Part shown: piece by piece, positions 1 to 12,100 of the stretch
Position numbering within the stretch: position 1 is the stretch's first letter
Layout of the letters: each line of letters begins with the position of its first letter
Assembly: GCA_023014365.1 (NCBI GenBank)
Contig: JAEBUN010000002.1
Location: forward strand, 1,736,001-1,800,000
Direction: 5' to 3'
DNA from: Lepiota brunneoincarnata
Lineage: Eukaryota; Basidiomycota; Agaricomycetes; Agaricales; Agaricaceae
DNA length: 64,000 nucleotides
Position numbers and translations under genes: made by a program
Notes under the pieces: model-generated
Told to the model about the DNA's origin: nothing
Seen by the model: only the letters and a program-made list of their open reading frames with translations
Database searches by the model: none

Positions 1-1379
1 AAGGTACGCTCGCACTCTCTATGGATCTGTGTTCCAAAGTCAATGCTATTTGCCAAGATCTCTACGCGCATGACAACTCTGGCTGCATCTTGGGAATCTG
101 CCAAAGTTGTCCGCACCCGCGAGAAGGTCTCATTCTTCTTTAGTGTCATGACTCTGCTCTTTTCCGCACTCGTTTTTGGAATGCATCCTGAGTACGCATG
201 GTTGATGGCATTTGCCGTTGTTGATATGCTAATCGTCTTGGCGTATAGATGGGTGCATATAGCTTACACTGTCTTGGGGTTGTACCTTCTCCCATTGCGT
301 TATATCCAGTATAAGAGAAGAGCGTGGCACTACTTTCTTTTCGATCTCTGCTATTGTGTCACAATCCTCAACTTCATCTACATCTGGTTCCTTCCGGCTA
401 ATGCTGCCCTTTTTGTCGCTTGCTACTGCCTCTCGCATGGCTCCCTTGCCAGTGCTGTTATCACATGGCGCAACAGTCTCGTTTTTCATGACCAAGACAA
501 GGTCACATCGTTGTTTATTCACATATATGCCCCTTTCACGTTTACGGTAATCAGGCAAGTCTCCGCTCCTCCAACCCTACTTCAAAGTTTTCACCTTCAA
601 CCCAGGCACTTCTATCCCAACGCCGGCCAACGCTTCCCAGCCATCCTCGAAATTACTTCTTTGGACCCCCTTCGCGCTCTGCTGTTGAGCGGTGGAATCT
701 GTAAGCCATCGTTTTAGTAGTGGACGAACTCCCCACTAACCCCGACTCAGACTGCGGCTGGCAACTCCTCTATTGGAAGTTTGTTCTAGTGGATCGCCGG
801 GCCAAGATTGAATCGGGACAGCGGACAACGTCCTTTTCGTACCTTCTCAATGACCAACGAGGTCTCATTGGGAAAAACTTGGCTGCGGTTCCCCAAAAAT
901 ACCGAGAATCGTTCTTCATCAGTGGTCAACTAGGTAAGTGACAGCACTTTTCGGCTGCACATCTATCAACATTTGCCTACTTTGCAGTCTACGCCGTTCT
1001 GACAGAACTTCCTTCTATCTTCCTCCTCTACAAGAGTCCTGTTTGGAGTGGTACATTCCTACTATTGATTTTCGCTGTTAGTGTATGGAATGGTGGAGGC
1101 TTCTATATCGAAGTCTTCGGGCGAAAGTGTGTATCAGGTCCCCGTCCTCATCAATTGCATACTGATTGCTGTAGGTTTGAGCGAGAGATTGAGGCATTGC
1201 GAAAGGAACTCGCGGAGACCGCTTCACGGTCTTCAGGTGCTTCCACACCCACTATTGCCCTAACACCTGGTGAAACAGATATTTCTTCTGTAGGCTCGAT
1301 GTCTCCAGATCATTTATACGTGTCACTTCCGGGCACCTCGTCTGATTCGAGCACTGATACCTTGGGGAAGAACTCGTGA
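1..1379 (+). CDS. GPC1: Glycerophosphocholine acyltransferase Gpc1 (DUF2838), 5' end outside window
   Basis: Polytopic membrane enzyme that acylates glycerophosphocholine to lysophosphatidylcholine during phosphatidylcholine remodelling (family knowledge). Five exons fit one frame: about 58-554, 606-700, 751-933, 988-1126 and 1175-1379, giving some 372 residues. The first visible exon carries the family block with VRTREKVSFFF, then several hydrophobic segments and the stretch LPLRYIQYKRRAWHYFLFDL; later exons give the aromatic block WQLLYWKFVLVDR and a Ser-rich tail with predicted coiled coil (FEREIEALRKEL). The sequence before 58 reads like an intron (GT at 4-5, AG at 56-57), so the ATG at 43 is probably intronic and the true start lies upstream of the window. 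The intron 555-605 appears to be GC-AG. Faces TAD1 tail to tail. Confidence 0.9.
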
Positions 1380-1660
1380 CCACATTGCGTATGTTTGGTA
1401 CCTGCTGTGTCCTCCACACTAGACACTTTTTTAATCCCTCTATTTTCTCCAGCATCTATGCTTTAAGGTCGAGATCTTCATATCTCGTCCATGAGTGATT
1501 TCTAGGCAGTTATGTTACCTTTGTACCTTGTACCATTTCTCTCTCGATGTTGGATTAATGACCTCCATTTTTCCACCCCTATTTAATGATGCATCTCTGA
1601 TCTCACTTGGTGTTCGAGCAATATTATCATGCTAGTGTTGATGCGTCATATTTATGCATA

Positions 1661-3191
1661 TCAACCCCCACCGATTGTGAACTCCTGATAAACCAAGTCG
1701 ATTCTAATCCAACCTGATAAAGGACCATCTGGTCCAATCAAGGCAACCTTCGCTTGCCGGTACCGAGGAGACGCTGCCTTGGCATCGATGTATCGTGAAT
1801 CGTCTCTTAAAAAAAACCATTGCATTAACAGCCGCATGACAAGAAGGCGCGGTAACATACGGGACAGGAGGTAGGCCTTGTAGCTTTAATACGTTGTGTT
1901 GCAGATTGAACATAGCCATTCGTGACAAAAGCGGCCTAGCTGATTCAACTTCCCTCAATCAGGATGAAAGTCTCAGGTAGCTAACCTGTATTTCTCCAAG
2001 TACCGACTTTTTGTGGGTGTACTTCGCTTCAGACCATTTATCAAAACTTCCGCAGGTTGGGAGTCGGCTATCCAACAAAGTGCTGAGTGCCACGGAAGGT
2101 CTCGTGAGTGTTGACATAGATCACGGACGGAATGTGGACACTTACATTCGTTACAGGACCCCGTAGTATTGGCACTTTTGTCCAGTTCTGTCTTGCAGTG
2201 TACAAAAGACATGTCTGTAAAGTAGATTTGAGGAGGATAGATAGCATAGCCGTTCGGTAGACCTGAACCCCATGACAGCCTAGTCAACCCACGGGTCAAA
2301 CGCAGCAGCACACTGCCAAACCTTTCACATCCTTCACCCGCGTCCAAAAACCTCGCTCACAGTCCTCCCTGACCACATCCCGCATCCAACCCTCCTTGGG
2401 TACTTCACCAATCACAATCCTCGTCATATACAGTGGTTCCATTAATTTCGAGGCAAGGGCGCCTTGAATCCCAAGCACGGTCCATCGTGCTATTTTATCG
2501 CTACACGACATGGATAATGCAGGAGAAGAATCGGCCCGACCTGGTTTGGTGCGGAGGACACCGAGACGATTGTAATTGTCCCTGCCTCGGGATGCCTGGC
2601 CCGGTGTGAGGGCCGGGAAGACGTTGGCGGATTTGAGCGTGGCCATCGCTGGGTCCTGGATAGATGCTAGATAACGCATGGACACATCTCCGCCTATGGT
2701 TGATTCGGACATGTTTATCAGGATGCATTTTGTAGATACACATAAACGCACTCACAGGGCAGAGCGGAAACATACAGATTCAGCTCGACACCATTCTGAA
2801 GTCGGTAGGGAGCCTTCTCATCTGAGTTTCCCGCAAAACGGTGGTCGTTTCGAGCCAGCCATTCCGAGACATATCCCGGTGAAGTTTTGATCCTTCCAAT
2901 CTCTTCGAGGCACCATCGGACTGCACCCCTTCTTGCAAGTACTTCTGCATGAGAATCATGAACCAGTTCGCCCCTGGGAGAGTATTTCACAGCAGGCATG
3001 CATTTGGTACCAGTTGAGAGACTGATGACCTTGAGTTGGGTATCAGAACCAGTGCGGGGGCAGTATTTGGTCAGATAGAATGAAGCCAGGACGGTGTATT
3101 GTTTTGGGGGTGGTCGGAAGGATATGCCAGCATAAATTTCGAAAATTGCTTTGACAGCCAGTTCTTGGTCATGTTCGGGTTCAGAGAGCAT
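1661..3191 (-). CDS. TAD1: tRNA-specific adenosine deaminase Tad1 (ADAT1)
   Basis: Converts adenosine 37 next to the anticodon of tRNA-Ala to inosine. The A_deamin signature is visible: HDSHAEVLARR holds the zinc histidine and proton-shuttling glutamate, PCGD is rebuilt across the first intron (2694-2755), and SCSDKIARW supplies the third zinc cysteine. FRPPPKQYTVLASF near the N terminus and FTDMSFVH and YRQAKVALIGP towards the C terminus match the family. The ATG at 3191 fits the usual family start; an ATG at 3293 would add 34 unrelated residues. Six exons are inferred; the donor that ends exon 2 (g|gtttgg) is weak but restores the frame. The stop is TGA at 1661-1663. About 390-400 residues, normal for fungi. 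Confidence 0.88.
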
Positions 3192-3409
3192 GAGCACAGG
3201 GTCACAAAACAAGTCGTGCCGAACATTAATGCATTGCCACCGAGTGGCCTCACAGATCATTATAAACCCTCTCCGCGCAAAGCATGATTGCATTGGATAA
3301 TACGACTAGTCTAGTTAACCAATCTCCTGTGCATGTTAAGTCCGATGTGTGTATGATGAAGTGGTACACAGAAAACAAAAAAATACGAAAGCCTTTTTCG
3401 AAAGCATAT

Positions 3410-6400
3410 TCACGCATCGAGACCTCTCAAAACCTTCTTCCGGCTCTTACTCTTCCTCGCCCTCGTCAGAGTAGACTCTCTATTAGCCAGTGGTGGTAGA
3501 AACCCGAGGTTGGATTTCATATTCTTGGCGACGCGTTCGATCCCCTGCATTTCCATCTCTCTCCTCGCGCGAGCCAATGGCGAGGATTCCCCCACTTCCG
3601 TCCTATCATCGAAACCAGGACTTGGTGGCGGGGACAATCCCTGGCTCGGGTTATAATTCTTCGTTTGTGGATCAGCATATGCAATAGGCAGTGGCGCTTC
3701 ATATCCGATGATACCAAGCTGTCTGCAGTAGCATTGAACAGCTGCATGGAAAGCTGTTCGCCGAGTATTCCGTAGACCCCAATCTTGCCAATTACTAGAA
3801 CGAAATTCAATGCTGTCAAGAACAACCCCAAAAAAAGCCTGGCCGTTGCTTACCCGTTGTGGCCAATACCGATGGTCAGTTCCAGGTATCGCTGATAGGC
3901 TATATTCTGGAAGGTGACGTTAGTACTCGGTTCGAACCAGCGATTTTCCTCTGTCGACAGCCACTCATTTAGGCATTGTTCGAGCGCGTCTAGCTTTTCG
4001 AGCGGAGTGCGCCATGCAACTTGCATAGTGAGATTTTCGAAAGTTTTCTGAGGTTGCGTCTCAACAATTGTTCACGAGAGCCAGAAAGCCTTGCTTACCC
4101 CGCTGCGACGAACGTTCGTACTGGAGTGATTTGTAGGAAAGAGAACGGGAATATGATGACACAAAACCACTTACATGAATTTGTTGAAAAGCTGACTGTT
4201 GAAGTAATATGTCTCTGTCCCATCCGACCGAGCGAACACCGTCTACATCGCTGTTTGGATCAATTACAACATGCCATTTGTTGGACACTCACGGCAAACA
4301 ATCCCACTTTCTTCACTACCAAGTTTTCTTCTAGAAACGTCAATGTGTCAATTTCATACCACTCGAATCGGATCTTCAGCACTTACTATCAACAAAACAT
4401 CGGTCTCCAGTATCATATGGACTATTGGTCGCTTCAGTACTGGGTAGGCTTGAATGAAGACAATACTCACTGTGTCACAAATAAGAACATGATAGCATCA
4501 AACGCTGAACTAGCCGCGCTTTTGAAGATAAAACTCGCCGCAATACCAATTGAATAGACGCTGGTCAAGGAATTTCCAACTTCAACCCCAAATACACTTA
4601 AACTGATAAAGAACAGGATTACGCCAGCAAAGAACAAGATGATGTGGTGCAGCGTCTTCAGTGCCTCACCAACATCCCGCATAGAGCGCGAGAGGAACCG
4701 GCGTTCCTTGTAAATCTTCACCAGGGTGGTTTTGATCTCTGCCCGGGAAACGTCTCCGTTGTTATCCTTGTCGAATACCCGGAAGGCATTCTTTGCAGCT
4801 TCCTCTGTGAGATATACGGGTAAAACGTCGGATGGAACGAGGTAGTTGCGACGGCGATCTTTGAAACGCATATATATAGACCGAGCTAGATGCTGTAACC
4901 GGGAATTAGCCAACTATTCGTGAGAGAAGTCAGTGAAGGGATAAACTAGCCTTGGCCTCACGCGAGGAATCAACATTCCAGCTTATTGCAGCCAAATCTT
5001 CTTCATTGGTTCCTTGTAAATTCCTTGCATCATGCAGCACGGCGTTCTTAATGACCTTAGCGGCTTGTATAACACCTCCATCGTGACCATCCGCACTAGG
5101 TCGGGGACTTTCTTGCGGCGGATAACGGTGGGGATTGAGATTGGATGGCGTCAAGGGGCGGGAGGACGGGTTCGGATGCTTGAAATTAACATCCTCAACG
5201 TGAGTACGGTCAGGACTTCCGGATTGTGAAGAAACTATAACCGGGTCCTCGGGGGGTGCATCATTTGTTCCAAACTCAAACCATGACCTCCTGTTTTTCT
5301 TCTTTCCTTTCTTATTAACCAATGTCGCATCGTTATCTATGTCGGACGTGTCTGCGTCGTCTCCACCATCTCCGTCTCCATGGCTTGATTGAGGTGGCGT
5401 CACACTTTTGAGAGCTCTGCTGAGTCGTTTGGCATGCTCCTTGTCCGAGAACATGATTGGCCTAAGGATGGGTGTGCGGGTACCAGATTTAGAGTAACCT
5501 GCGGATCGCGGGGGTCGATAGTTGCGCAATTTTTCAATGACAGATAGTGCCTCCTCGAGAGCCGTGATACGCTCCTTGTACGCAGTCCGGTGGAAATTGA
5601 GGGCGACGGCATGTGAGAGCATACGGGAAGCGCAGACGACCAACGCCAAGAAGAACATAAATTCGACGACCTGCGAGAGGCGGTAGGTATAGCCAGCACG
5701 ACTATGCGTTGGCTCGCCTCTATCGAAGAGCTTGAATATGCCGGCAAAGATAATGGTCCAGCTGATCCAAGCACTTGCAGCATAAAAGACCGGCTTTATA
5801 TTGTCTTTGATCGAGTTGTACATCTCTATCCGATTCTTGACGTATTCAGAAACATGACCCCAGGCAGCGGCAATGACGAAGCGCGCAACGATAGGGACAA
5901 GATCTATGAATAACGCCAACCACCAGGATATGACCAGGTTTGCGGCAGCCCAAAACAGCCACGCTTCGATGGTGTCTTTGATGTATCGTCGATCCTCCGT
6001 TGGGTTGGGTTTGTACCAATAGAAGTGGACGAGGAGAGCAGGAGCAGCGAGAACACCAGCCATGAGAATAGAGCCCGGTAAAGAAGAGAAGAGGAAGCCA
6101 AGGATCCTATCAGGTGCTGCTATCAGAAGTAACACAACGTCAGCATAAAAGTAACCGTTACCTCTTGAAGCCCCAACCTTGAGGCTTAATTTTGATACCC
6201 ATCTGCTTCTCGAACTTGACCTCTTCGTCAACCAGGTCTTCCTCACCAGACCAGTCATATCCTTGCGGGTCATCATCGTCAGTGCCAGCGATAGACGACG
6301 TTCGGGAGCTCATGTGGTCTCCGTATGAGTCCTCCCTCGATGTCACAAATTGAAATGGCTTGATGTTATCGGTATAATGGACTGTGAGTTTGGGTCTTTC

Positions 6401-6739
6401 CTCTACAAAAGTCTCCTCTCGTCTGCCATGACCGTCTGCCTTTTCCTTTTCCTGCATTGAGTTGTCGTCAAAGATATTGAAGCGAGAGTTGGACTTGAAC
6501 GCGGGGGTTGGTGGGTACTCGGAGTTGAGGCAGTCCTCTGGGGAGAGAAGCCGAGGATCCGACGAGGTGGGAATCGGCTTATATAGCGGGGAACCTGGGC
6601 TGCCTACAAAATGGGAGGGGGCGGAAAGGTCCTCGCGTCGTCCGCCGCGCCCTCCGACCAGGAATCTATCTGTAACGGAAGAGGGGATAACGGGTGAACT
6701 AGTGTTGTAACTGCCACGTCTGTTTGTGGCTGCGCTCAT
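3410..6739 (-). CDS. EF-hand MscS-family mechanosensitive ion channel (Msy1/Msy2 type)
   Basis: Fungal MscS-like channel; relatives (Msy1/Msy2 of fission yeast) sit in ER membranes and regulate calcium during osmotic swelling. The N-terminal ~190 residues are polar and Ser-rich. Hydrophobic segments follow (LFSSLPGSILMAG, LFWAAANLVISWWLALFID, AASAWISWTIIFAGIF, EFMFFLALVVCA), then a linker, one canonical EF-hand loop (DKDNNGDVSRAE at about 4760-4800), the pore-lining MscS segment with FKSAASSAFDAIMFLF, and the beta domain (PYDTGDRCFVD). The C-terminal tail is basic (RARKSKSRKK). At least seven exons. The start at 6739 is the first ATG of the long first exon. Whether it sits in ER or plasma membrane cannot be read from sequence. 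Confidence 0.9.
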
Positions 6740-7025
6740 TCCTGTGGTTTTATCAGTTGATCAATGGAAAATAGAATTTGTGAGTGTGCTGGTGAGAACT
6801 GGCTGCCTTGGGAACATTTAAAATAGGCGGTGTGGATTCGGATAATTCAGCCCCAAGAATGGCGCAAAAAAAAAAAAAGAAGAAAACATACACTGCTTAT
6901 AGACAGGGAGAAGGTCGGTGGATGAGCTGGAGAACAACATTACTTAGGTCATCTGGGTGGCATGCTCCACACTGCACAGTAGAGGCCCAAGGAATTGGTT
7001 CCGCACGTGTGACTACAACGACACC
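6740..7025. promoter_or_regulatory. Divergent promoter between MscS channel and small coiled-coil gene
   Basis: A 286-bp gap separates the start codons of two divergently transcribed genes, so both promoters must lie here or overlap the 5' ends. It holds a run of 13 A (6866-6878) followed by more purine-rich sequence, the kind of poly(dA:dT) tract that disfavours nucleosomes in fungal promoters. No TATA box is obvious in a convincing position. Confidence 0.5.
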
Positions 7026-7917
7026 ATGCCAAAGCCGGTCAGCCTAGTGACGTCAAAGGACTCCTCGTAGCGTTATAAAGAGGCGGAGGGTATCCATAAG
7101 AACCATAAAACACAACTATGATCAGCGCGAGACGGAACGCATCTATACGCCTGGAGAAGGGGATTATCAGGGAAGGTAAAACAGAAGGTGATTCTGTCAA
7201 GCAGGAGCTCAAAGAGCTCGAGCGCCTCGACAAGGAACTCGGAAAAGTTCGGAAGGTCCGTAGTGCTTCGAAATACGTGACCCTACAATTTTAGTCCGTG
7301 CAGTCAGCAGGGAGGGCGGATTCAGTTCTTGGGAAACGAGGCAAGTACGAGCACAAGACGGCCAAGTCCATGAATGAAGCTATCCACGAACACGATATTG
7401 CCGTAGCAAAGCTTAGAGCTGCGGAGAAAGACGCCAAGGTACATGAGCAGAACCCCCCTCCTTAAAAAAAAGATTAAACATGACAAACATCCGAATCTAA
7501 CAGCTTAAACATGACCATCTGGCCCAGTTGGCCAAGGCGATAGAGGTGAAAAGGGACTCCGTCGAAAAGGCTATTCAGTACCAGGAAGAGCATGAGGTGA
7601 GTTCCTATCTGCCGTCTCCAAGTCTAGACCGGTAGCCTAACGTCCATGTACAGAAAATGAGGGAAACAAAACTTGCCCAGATACGCGGGGCTTCAGTGTT
7701 CCCAACAGTCAATCCGGCCGCCCCACCGGTGAAAAAAGAAAACATCAGCCTACCCGGTCAGAGTGGGCCGGCTGTAGATAATGAAGGGCACGCCGCAGGA
7801 TATGGCGTCGACTTTAACCATACGGCAGTCGATTCGGAGGGGAACGCGCGAGGTATCACAAATTGCAACGGTGACCCCGCGACAAGCCATAATATCGACG
7901 GGCATAGGTACAACTAA
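7026..7917 (+). CDS. Small charged coiled-coil protein, uncharacterised
   Basis: No function recognised. The model joins an exon at 7026-7066 to the exon at 7126 across a 59-nt GT-AG intron, then three further short introns, giving about 220 residues. The first two thirds are almost continuous Lys/Glu/Ala helix (for example ELKELERLDKELGK and HDIAVAKLRAAEKDAK), typical of coiled coil. The C-terminal ~85 residues are Gly/Asn/His-rich and probably disordered. Similar small helical proteins of unknown role seem common in mushrooms (memory, not searched). An alternative start is the ATG at 7118, which lies in the proposed first intron. Confidence 0.6.
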
Positions 7918-7941
7918 AACCGAGCCATAATCACTACACAT

Positions 7942-8827
7942 TTACATGTTGGACTTCTGATAATCGCCCGCAGTTTCACCTTCACCTATATTAGATTGTT
8001 CTCTGGGTCGTCCGAGTATCAGAATCTCTCCAGTAGACCTTGTCCTCTCTTTCTCTTCCTTGATAAGCCCCCTGAGCTCTTTGAAGCCAGGAAGACCAGC
8101 GTCTCGCATCAATTCGAAGGCAAGGGACTCGGATGAGGTGATGATAGCTCCGGCTTGGCGCATGCGTGGAGCCGCGATACCGATCTCGAAGAAATTACAA
8201 GATGAGATTCCATCCAACGGCACATAGGGCACGAGTGGCTGGACCCGGCTAGGGGAGAGTGCCAGAAGCGAGAGAGCAGTTTGGAGCACGCAGATGTGAG
8301 ACTAAAATAGGTTGAGAGGTTGCATGTGTGTCAAAAGACAGGCTAACCTCAATGCCGAAAATGATGACAGAGGTTACATGAGGTCGAGCATCGAGTACGG
8401 CTTGGATCCCGGGAGTGACCATGGAGAAGAGGGTCTTGTCATACGTGCCAATGAACAAAGGCCCGAGGATGCTTAGGTCAACCTGGGGGTCGACGGGACC
8501 AAGTGCTGGCCGGAGTTGATAAACGTCAGATGTAGGTTCGAGCTGAACGGACCTCGCGAATTCTGGGTTGTAGCAACGACTTCGCAACCGAGTATCTGAG
8601 GGTGGGTGAGGCGACAGGTCAGTCAGACTGCAGACGATCGAGTGACCTTGGCCAGTTTGACGAGTTTGTTGGCTGTGGCGATCAATTGATCGTATGCGTA
8701 GATAGCATTTCCTGGACGAGGGTGGGTGGGAAGAATTGCATGAGCGTGAGGTTCACACACCGATTGCCGCCTGGATGTCGCAGAGGAAGAAGATGGTCGA
8801 GCGTGGGTCTAAACGGGAGGAGGGCAT
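7942..8827 (-). CDS. Isochorismatase-fold hydrolase (ISOC1/ISOC2-like)
   Basis: Cysteine hydrolase of the isochorismatase superfamily; substrate unknown, and eukaryotic ISOC-type members are not established isochorismatases. All three catalytic positions can be seen: Asp in FFLCDIQ near the N terminus, Lys in TYDKTLFSM, and Cys in HICVLQTALSLLAL just after an intron. The family's late block ERMRQAGAIIT-like sequence appears as RMRQAGAIITSSESLAFEL. The start at 8827 (PSSRLDPRS after Met) precedes the first beta strand directly, as in relatives. About 210-220 residues, standard length. Head to head with the large coiled-coil gene at 9105. Confidence 0.85.
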
Positions 8828-9104
8828 GACAATTAGCCTGATGCAGGCCGGTTGCCGAAGATGTGGGCTGTCGGAGATTGAAATGAATGATGGGAGTGTA
8901 GTGATCGGTTTGCTCATGTTCAACTTGTCTGCCCCTGCCTCTCCCTCTCCCTCTGCCACTGTCTCTGCCATCCACCACTCGCTGTACACCAAGCCTCCAC
9001 GGCACTTCCTCTCTTTTATCCAGCTCATTTCTTTCTTTTCAAGTCGTTCCCTTCACATTACGCGCCCGTATATCACTTTTGTACCCATCACAGCGAAAAT
9101 CAGG
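8828..9104. promoter_or_regulatory. Divergent promoter, isochorismatase-like / large coiled-coil gene
   Basis: A 277-bp head-to-head intergenic region. The side next to 9105 is strongly pyrimidine-rich (8936-8970 and 9008-9055), as is common just upstream of transcription starts in filamentous fungi. No specific operator could be recognised. Confidence 0.45.
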
Positions 9105-12100
9105 ATGGACGCCTCTGTAGTCATGGACAGCATTAGAGACGAATCGGCAGTCAGAAACAGGGTATGTCATAAAGATTTGTTTCGATCAAGGCGTACGGAC
9201 GCCTTCTGTTGATCATCTTCAACTTATCAATATTTCTCCCACAGTTGGAATCCTTCAGGTTGGGTGGCCTTCCCTCTGCTCTTTCCGCCCCCAGCCTCTC
9301 CAGCACAGGCCACATACGTTCTCACTCCCGCTCCCACTCTCGTAATCATTCTTGCAACACCTCCATTCCTTCCTTTTCTCCTACTCCCCTTACTACATCT
9401 CTTCCCAACTCCCAGCAGGTGCCTTCGGCTGAGGATAACACGCTTGCCACCTTTTCTTTCCCCCCCATGGACAATGCTTCAGCGTCCCTGCCGCCCGCTG
9501 CCAACAAACGTAATTCCCATCATCGCCGTCGCTCTTCCGTGTCCACTCGCACAGAGTCTGCGGAGCTCATGGGTGTCTCATTACCCGATCTTCCTGCTTC
9601 TAGTTCGGAAGCCAACGTTAATCTTGGTGACAAAGACTCAATACGACGTCGGGCACTATGGGCGCTTGAGGGTAAACCTGACGTGTCATTTGCCAAGGTG
9701 GAAATTCCAGATATATCGACGCCAAATATGGAAAAGGCTTCTTTCGACGTTTGTTAGTCGACTCCTGTTACTCTAAACCACGTCTAAATAACTCGTTCAT
9801 ATTTGATTTTACAGCACCGAAACATTCTTCCCTTCCCGGAAATTGCGGCCCTTATGGTTCAGGTCTCTCCTCACTGCTTGGAAACAAGCGAGATTCTTTT
9901 AAGCTGCTTGCTGCCTCTTCATCGTCAAAGGACCAGTTGCATACCCTCGTAGAAGAGGAGGAAGAGGAGGAAGAGGAGGAAGATAACACACAGCAAGTAT
10001 CAGTTCTAGGGGACGAGACACCTGCGTCTCTTTTCGTTGAAAGGTTCGAATCGGAGGGAACTCAAGAGTTTACAGCAGTCTCTCCCGCCTCGATCATCCG
10101 TGAGAGTGACGATAGTCAAGAGATGCCCCATGCTACTATAGCTCCAGTTGCTCTTTCTTCAGAAGTTCCCATCATTAGGCCGGTTCCGTCGCGCCCCCGC
10201 CCAGCTACTCTCAATCTGCGCCCCCTTTCTCTCACGCCCGAAAATCTGGTCACCTCCACGCATGGTCTGCCAACCCCCTCGCTAACCCCAAGTCCTAGGT
10301 CTGGTCTCAGGACTTTATCTCTTAGTCCCGCTCCCGCTAGTGAAGATAGGGCCTCTGGGGTGAACCATGTTACGACACCAACCCCTGCTTCACGTCGACC
10401 CCAGCTCAATCTGAACCTTGGGAACAGTGAGAGTCCGTTTCCCACACCTGATTCCGAGGATTCCCGTCCAGTCCGCAGAAGCAGTATAACCTACAAGACA
10501 CCATCCCAGGGAGTAACGATGGGCCTCGCGGGCCTACCCACTCCTGAAATGACACCGACATTCAAGGATCGTCGGTTTTCTATCACCGATTCTGTCTGGA
10601 GCAACAAAAGCGACGAGGAGTTTTTTCCTGGTGGAACCACCCAAAACAGGCCTCTTAGCGCGAGCGAGCAGCATTTCCTTGTTAAATCGCATAATGCGCT
10701 TTTGGCGCGCATAACCGATCTCGAGCGTGCGCTATCGGTGCGCCATCGATCATCCGGTGGATATTCTCGTTCAGAGACTGGGAGCTCACGTCCTGAATCT
10801 ATGGTATCCGATGCAACCTTCAGTGATGCTGGTAGTGAGCCAAGTGACGAGATGCTCAGGTTGATTGCGGATCTAAAAGCGGAAAGAGACGAATTAAAGA
10901 GGGACGTCGACGGGTGGAGGACTCGCGTGGGCGATATGGAGAAGCAAATTACATTGTTCACTAAACGAGTTGAGAGTGAGCGACGCGATGCTTGGGTTGC
11001 TCGTTCCCGGGTCGGACTGCTGGAAGTAGAGAAAGGAGTTGTCGGCCAGAAGTTGGAAAGTGCTGAAAAGATGATTGAGGTGCTCGGTGGGGAGAAACAG
11101 GCGCTTGAAATGCAGAAAGAGACTCGTGAGCAAGAGAACCAGGAGATGAAGAATCAGATTCAGCGGCTCGAGGAAGAACTGAGGCTCATAAGGTCGGAAT
11201 TGGAGAAGGAGCGTGAGTTGAGGAAGAAGCATGAGCAGGTTGATATATTGGCTACTCCGACCGTCCGCTCATCCCCGACAGCACGACCTCGTTCATCTTA
11301 TGGTCGCAACAAGGGTACCGCATTCCCTTCGGTTGATTCTGGAGAAAGCTCAGCTACGGAAGTTGAAATGGAGTCTTCGGATGCCTGCCAGGCCAGGTTC
11401 GGTTTCATGCTCAAAGCTGTGCAGGAAGAGGTCGGGTCCGAAGATTCAGGGGAGTACGAGGAGGGTAATGGTCTTGCTGGTTATGAGGACTCAGAGGATT
11501 CAGACCTCAGTTTTCGTTCCTCGTCTTCACTCGATTCCATGGATGAACATCCCAGAACCTCTTTGCAAACTTTTACCCCGTCTACACCTACACCTTTTGA
11601 TGCTACTCCTAGCTTGGGTTCTCAGCACCAGAAAACGACGCACAGACCTGGATTATCATGGCCAGCAACTTGGACATTTCCAATCGTCACTAATGCACAG
11701 CACCGGAGTAAGCAAGATTCTGTTGATCGGTTCTTTGGCTGCCTCGAGGACGATGGCAGCAGTGAAGATGGTTCAGTCCCTTGCTCTCCTTCCCAATATT
11801 CATTCGAAAAGAGCAAGCGCTTGTTTGCAAGTGGGTTGAAGATGGCAGGTGATGACGAGTCCCCATTCTTCTTACCCGAGGGAGTTGGCGTCATTGTAGA
11901 GTCTCCTGAGGAGAAGCGTCTTGATGTTGTCCCTGAAGAAGACATCTCGGACGGGGAATCTGAGGACGATATGTTTGGAGAGATGGGAGGCATTCGGATT
12001 ACTTTATCCCCGCCCCAGCCAGAAGATGATGGGCTCGTGGAACCCGAGCGGGTTATGGTACAGAGCATCAAACGCCTTGTCGAGAAACCTCCCCAGTTGC

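Noticed and set aside
43..57. ATG at 43 as the start of GPC1
   Set aside because: The bases 4-57 read as a 54-nt intron, and family proteins have more sequence before this point, so the gene most likely starts outside the window.
3925..3945. GGTTCGAACC on either strand, resembling a tRNA T-arm
   Set aside because: Falls within coding sequence of the MscS channel and no acceptor or anticodon arms can be folded nearby.
10043..10056. GGTTCGAATCG, resembling a tRNA B box
   Set aside because: Lies inside a coding exon, with no A box or cloverleaf around it.
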